In this document: positions 59,281-64,000 of the stretch, piece by piece
How positions within the stretch are numbered: position 1 is the stretch's first letter
Layout: the number at the start of each line of letters is the position of its first letter
From: Pyrrhosoma nymphula
Taxonomy: Eukaryota > Arthropoda > Insecta > Odonata > Coenagrionidae
Direction: 5' to 3'
Assembly (NCBI GenBank): GCA_963573305.1
Contig: OY754335.1
Location: 18,019,501 to 18,083,500 of the forward strand
Length of the DNA: 64,000 bases
Notes under the pieces: generated by a model
The model's input: only the letters and a program-made list of their open reading frames with translations
What the model was told of the DNA's origin: nothing
Databases searched by the model: none
Translations under genes and position numbers: made by a program

Positions 59281-60614
59281 CCGTATATCTTCGAGCATAA
59301 GTCGAAGTGTTATTTTCGAGCCAAAAATATTGACTTAAATCGGTGACTCGAGCACAAGATGCGATGGTAAAAAATTGCTTGATCTCCTTGTTTTGCGATT
59401 AAATAAGGAAATCATTAGAGGTGCAGGGATGAATATTACAGCTGAAAGCAACAAACATTGAAATAAAGGAAGAAACCTTCAATAAGTTTATCAGTAATAT
59501 CTTCAACTGCTGCAAAATTGGCCGTGAAGATATCTACAGTACCCTTCAGCATGATTGTCAGCATTTGTGATGAAGCAGTTACTTCATTGTCGTCTTGATT
59601 GAAGGCATCATCATCTTCCTCGCCATCCGCCATGGCTGTCACACTTGAAGTGTTGACAGCGCTACAGTTGGTAGTGTTCAAGGAAAAACAATAGTTTGGT
59701 GACGAGAGAAGTGATGTACACTTGTGGTGTAAATGGTTGCCATGAAATGAAGTATGTATGAACTCCGGAGAGTAATTTTGTCTGCTATCAGACATGCTAA
59801 CACCTGCCGAAGAAGATAAAGAAAATAAAGTTTGATGAGAAGTAGAAGATATAAGTGATTCTTCATAATTTTTTTCATCACGGAACGAAATAAGCTGCCT
59901 TTTTGACTCCACGGAAAATTCACTACCGTTGCAGATGGCTATGGAAATTGCTGAATTTTATGCTGGTAGAGAGGGATATTTGCAAATATTTGGGACTCAG
60001 GCAGAAAGTTTAAAAAGTGGATCCATGAAGTTAATAACAAGACTTAACTGACTCAGCTGACCATCTGACCATGCTGTGTGCCATGAAGCATAGAAGCCAG
60101 GCAATTCCCAATTTCATGATGAAAAGTCTGCTTGTTTTCCATTCATATCATCATTGAGTTCAATATTCTGAATATTTAATGTCATTTTTCTGAAAGTTTT
60201 TTTCAGCGGCGGCATGGAAAAAATGCACGTAATATCAATTAGTATATTTACGAAGATATATGGCCCCAGTGTTGCCCGTAGCGAATTGGGAAATCCTAGT
60301 GTTTCAGGTTGGTTATGTGATATTTGTCGAATACAATTGGCCTTATGGATTGCATTATTATCGCAAAGCTTAAGTACTGCATGTAATTGTCAGTGGTAGG
60401 TCCTTATACCAAAATTAGAGCATTAGTCTAATGCGGAGAGTATTCTCCTTGGCTTATCAGTCATAGAGATACATGCGATTTTATGCAGGCAATACGCTGG
60501 AATATTGACTCAGAAAATGTCATCCTTATTTGGTGACTCTAACATAAGTCGAAGGTAGGTTTTCATTGACCAAAAAAAGAAGAAATTTATTGACTTTTAC
60601 TCAATTATGTATGA
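59281..60614. repeat. CCGTATAT-family pogo-type element, copy 1
   Basis: About 1334 bp. Left end CCGTATATCTTCGAGCATAA, right end with GAAGAAATTTATTGACTTTT and a TATGTATGA terminus before TA. The minus strand has a 158-codon frame (59912-59436) with an acidic stretch (DGEEDDDAFNQDDNE) and a C-terminal helix-like part; the family is not recognised. The same DNA, with more stops, lies in copy 2. Confidence 0.7.
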
Positions 60615-60839
60615 TATTTCTTTCAGAAAATTTCTCCTAACAGTTACTGCCGGACCCTTTTATTTACAAAAAAATGTTAATTTATCTTATGCATTTAAAA
60701 TTTCGAGAGAGATCGTGAATTTACTCAAGCCCATCTCCCATTATGTAGGTCACTTTATGCACAGAATTTCTAGAGAATATGTATTTTTTAATCTCTGTAA
60801 GTGATAAATACTAATCAACTTGTGTCGTGATAACTTTTA

Positions 60840-61321
60840 ATCATCTTCATAGATCTGAAAAATGCAAAATCTTTGAATACATAGAAGGATTATCATCGGC
60901 AACAAATCCCACAACAGAAGAACAAATTTTTTCTTGTGCCTTCTCTAGGTTTCTTAATACCAATTCATTTACACCACTCTGCATTGCTGGAGATGCAGCT
61001 CAAATTCTGTATTGAAGTTCATTTAATACAATCCACTAATCATGCACATCAATGTACCTTGTATATCCAATTGGAGGGTGTACTAAATCCTGCATACATT
61101 TATGTATGAAGGAATTTGTATGCAAGAAATACAATCTATGTTGTATCCAAAAACACTCAACACGGCCCATAATGTTGCGGAGCAGTGTACACAGATTTTG
61201 AAAATCCTCGTTGCTAAAATGTTCGGCAGTGTTCAGTGCAGCAATTGCTTCTAATCGTAGCCTTACTTTTGGATAGAGAAAATTCTATTATTATTAATCA
61301 TGGGTACAGCTGGTATGAATG
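60840..61321 (-). other. Unassigned stretch with an 80-codon open run on the minus strand
   Basis: From about 61272 to the stop near 61029 the minus strand is open in one frame: LYPKVRLRLEAIAALNTAEH, then ECFWIQHRLYFLHTNSFIHK and MQDLVHPPIGYTRYIDVHD. I do not recognise the family and see no splice sites that decide the issue. It could be a captured transposon piece, since it lies between two copies of one repeat. Confidence 0.3.
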
Positions 61322-62779
61322 CCGTATATCTTAGAGTATAAGTCGATTCAAGTGTAAGTCAACGTCTCCTTTTCAGGCCGAAAATATCAACTTAAATCCG
61401 TGGCTTGAGTAAAGTGGAGTTGAAAAAAATTGATATATTACCTAGTTTCACGATAAAATAAAAGTATCTGCTTAAGGCGCATGGATGAATATTGAAGCCA
61501 AGGGAGACAAATATTTAAAAGAAGACAAAATTGCAATTAATATTTTGATAATATGCTACAAAATTGGCCGTGTAGATGTCTAAATTGTCCTTCGACGAGA
61601 TTGTCTGTGTTATTGTGGTATGAAGTGTTTACGTCATAGTCACCATCTTAATTGAAGGTATCATTATCTTCTGCACCAATTGTCATGGGTATTGCACCTG
61701 TAGTGATGATAGCACTATTGTTGGTAGCACTGGAGGAAAAACAATAGGTTGGTGACGAGAGATGATGCTTGCAGTAAATGTTGCCATTAACAAGCTACCC
61801 TTGGAGCAAATGACTATTGAAAGGTGAATATTTTCCAGAAGAGAAGGCTGTTTCCAAATATTCGGGGTTGATATAGAAAGATTTAACCCTCGATTCATGA
61901 CACTGGTGGCATGCAAATGTATTTACCAACGGACAATAAAGTTCTAATTCTAGCCTTAACTGGTGCAGTTGGCCGGGCAATTTCCAATTTCGTGATGAGA
62001 AGTCGACATTTTTTGGTTCCAATCATTTTTGAGTTCAATATTCAGAATATTTTATGTCATTTTTCTCAAAGTTATTTTCATTGACAGAATATAAAATAAT
62101 ACGCAGCATATCAATTAGTTCATGTTTACAGAGATTTACAGCCCTAGGGTTACCCATTGCTAATCAGGAAATTCTAGTGTTTTCGGGTTGGTTATGCGAT
62201 GCTTGTACACCAAAATTGGGCTTGTAGAATTCTTTAATATGGAGAAGCATTAGAAGAGTAAGAAAAGTTGACAGTGGTAAGAAGAAATACGAAACTTAGA
62301 ACATAAATCTATTGCATTTCTTGACGAATATTTTCCAATGATTGTGCGTATTAGAGATTATGCGTTGGGGAGTAGGCTGAGGTGATTTGGCTACGTCGAG
62401 CGGAGTAGCGAGGAGTGCATCAGAATGCGAGTGGAGTGCCTGGTGGGAGGGGGAAGAAGAAACGAGGATGGCCCAAGTTTGGGTGGAGGGGAAAGGTGGC
62501 AGAGGACTTGCAGGAGAGAGGGTGGAGCCCGGGAATGCCCTAGACTGGAAAGAATGGAGGAGGAGACTAAAAGAAGGAGTGCCGACCCTGTTAAACACGG
62601 GAAATGGCTAAGAGAAAGAAGAGATGCATATTAGAGAGAAATACGGTTTTATGTAACTGATACGCAGAAATATTGACCCCAATAAAGTCACATTATTCAC
62701 TGACCGGACTATAAGTCAAAGATAGGTTATTGACCAAAAATAGAAATAAATTTCCTGACTTATACTCAAGCATACATGG
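61322..62779. repeat. CCGTATAT-family pogo-type element, copy 2, with a nested RT tail
   Basis: About 1458 bp, same orientation as copy 1. Left end CCGTATATCTTAGAGTATAA, right end TTATACTCAAGCATACATGG followed by TA. The interior (61535-61800) matches 59510-59760 of copy 1. A foreign segment at about 62366-62634 is inserted. Confidence 0.7.
62366..62634 (+). mobile_element. C-terminal tail fragment of a non-LTR RT protein
   Basis: Frames on the + strand read RRLRWFGYVERSSEECIRMR, then ERMEEETKRRSADPVKHGKW and LRERRDAY stop. This is the standard last part of RTE-like reverse transcriptase proteins (LRWFGHV ... WLRERRDAY). It carries one or two small shifts and nothing upstream. It is of the same type as the relic at 540-2500. 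Confidence 0.7.
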
Positions 62780-64000
62780 TAACTACATTTTAACAATGGA
62801 ATTCAAAGGTTGATGCTTTCATGGCATAAAAACTCAGTAAAAATCATATTGAATCTCTGCACTGAAATGAAAAACAACAGTTAATAATGGCAAGTTATTT
62901 TTTGTTAATTATTGATCTTTTGAGAAGCCTCGTAACAGTAAATCATCATCCCAAATTCAGCAAAGCTTGTTAAATGTTTGGAAACAGTGTAAGTTTGAAT
63001 CTGTGCTGCTGGAAGTTGTGTTCTGCAAAGTTTCACTGTACTCATATTTGGCATGAAGTGCTACTTTTTTGCCGTTTCTAGAAATTTTGGTAATTAAAAA
63101 GTTGGTGGCATAAATATTTTGAATGAAAAGCCTTACAGGGAGGGATTTTTCATGGCCTGAAATAATTTGTATGTTGGTGCTTTATCATGCTGCTTGGGAA
63201 TGCCTTCATTCCATTTAGGAAAATTATATTGGAAGAGTTCAAAGGAGTGTAATGGTGGTATGAGATTTCTGTAGTCATATGGTCTCTCATAGTATTGAGC
63301 ACTTGAGAATTTATTTTTACTAGTCTTGCATTTAGGCCAAATAAAGTACATTGTGGGCTATGAAAGAGTTGGAAAATAATGTTATGTGTTTGGCACAATT
63401 TGCGTGCACAAAGCCAGTGTTTAGTTACTTTTTAACATGAGGAGTGTGTGTGAGATTTATCTATATTATTGTTGAATATTTTATTTGGTTATGTAATTTA
63501 ACAGATTTTAATATTTGCTACCTCATCATTCAGGATGCAAAGTTGTAAATTTATTGTACATCATTTTGTGGACAATATAATAGAATGTTTTCTCTTTGTT
63601 CATTATTTTGTATGTACCCTGAAGTTCTTTCAACTCCAAGAAATCCCAACTTTTGCCAGCTGATGTAGATAGTAAATATGATTTATTTGGTCACTTGGTA
63701 TTTAATCTCATAAAGTGGCCCTTAACTCCTCATTTACTAAATCTCTGGAAGCAAAGAATTACTTGGAAGTATTTTGCGTCACTCAAGTGCAACAAGTAAG
63801 TTTTTCTTAGTTTTTTGAAACTTTTGTTTTAAACATTTTACTCATATGAATCACATTTGCATAATAATTTGTTCATTGAAAACTACTTGGAGATACACAT
63901 GTATTTGTGAGTAACTTTTTAAAATGAAATCATTAAAAATTGAATCTTTCAGGAGTAGGTAGTACGTGTAGTTTCACTGTATTCAGTAACTTCATGCTAA
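62780..64000. other. Downstream flank, no gene recognised
   Basis: AT-rich. Frames at 63133-63398 on the minus strand overlap each other without family resemblance. An AATAAAGT near 63340 is the only polyadenylation-like signal noted. Confidence 0.4.

Noticed and set aside
1..64000. CRISPR array, operon, phage or bacterial genes
   Set aside because: No regularly spaced direct repeats and no bacterial gene layout; spliced exons and transposon types show animal nuclear DNA.

Overview
The window looks like a repeat-rich arthropod genome, most likely an insect. It carries an intron-rich nuclear gene with GT-AG splice sites, mariner, Tigger/pogo, hAT-type and BEL/Pao elements, AT-rich introns, and tRNA- and 5S-derived SINEs. 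I cannot name the species.

One host gene dominates: the + strand orthologue of WDR44 (rabphilin-11 / Rab11-binding protein). Eleven coding exons lie at 7849-7985, 21341-21574, 25966-26212, 30003-30263, 35437-35601, 36605-36727, 37184-37315, 50170-50331, 50486-50601, 54941-55068 and 57257-57501. Their splice phases agree throughout, and they join into 1950 bases: 649 codons plus a stop. They encode the end of the N-terminal half, a poorly conserved Ser-rich linker, and a complete seven-repeat WD40 propeller. The start codon and first exons are not recognised here and probably lie upstream of the window. About 48 kb of the roughly 50 kb span is intron.

Mobile DNA, often nested, accounts for much of that intron. 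Region 1-7848 holds an RTE-like reverse transcriptase relic cut by a Tigger MITE, a piggyBac-like TTAA element carrying a deleted mariner, and a hAT-like element with long inverted repeats inside a pogo-type MITE. Intron 1 (8.0-21.3 kb) has a 200-N gap, a foldback, a hAT MITE with an 8-bp target duplication, and a young BEL/Pao element whose two LTRs look identical. The BEL/Pao polyprotein is one open frame but lacks the reverse-transcriptase core. The 21.6-35.4 kb introns hold non-LTR fragments, two mariners, two Tigger elements and a CCGTAT-type MITE. Intron 7 (37.3-50.2 kb) holds a Harbinger-like MITE with a tRNA-SINE inside, a rearranged pogo element, a degenerate Tigger and an unclassified element. 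The 50.6-57.2 kb introns hold a large hAT-type non-autonomous element and a deleted mariner. Downstream of the stop are a 5S-rRNA-derived SINE, two related CCGTATAT elements in tandem and a retrotransposon tail.

I found no CRISPR array, operon, functional tRNA or rRNA gene, or convincing second host gene. The most notable items are the long-TIR hAT-like family, the in-frame RT-deleted BEL element, and several TIR families built on one CCGTAT...TATAAG plan.
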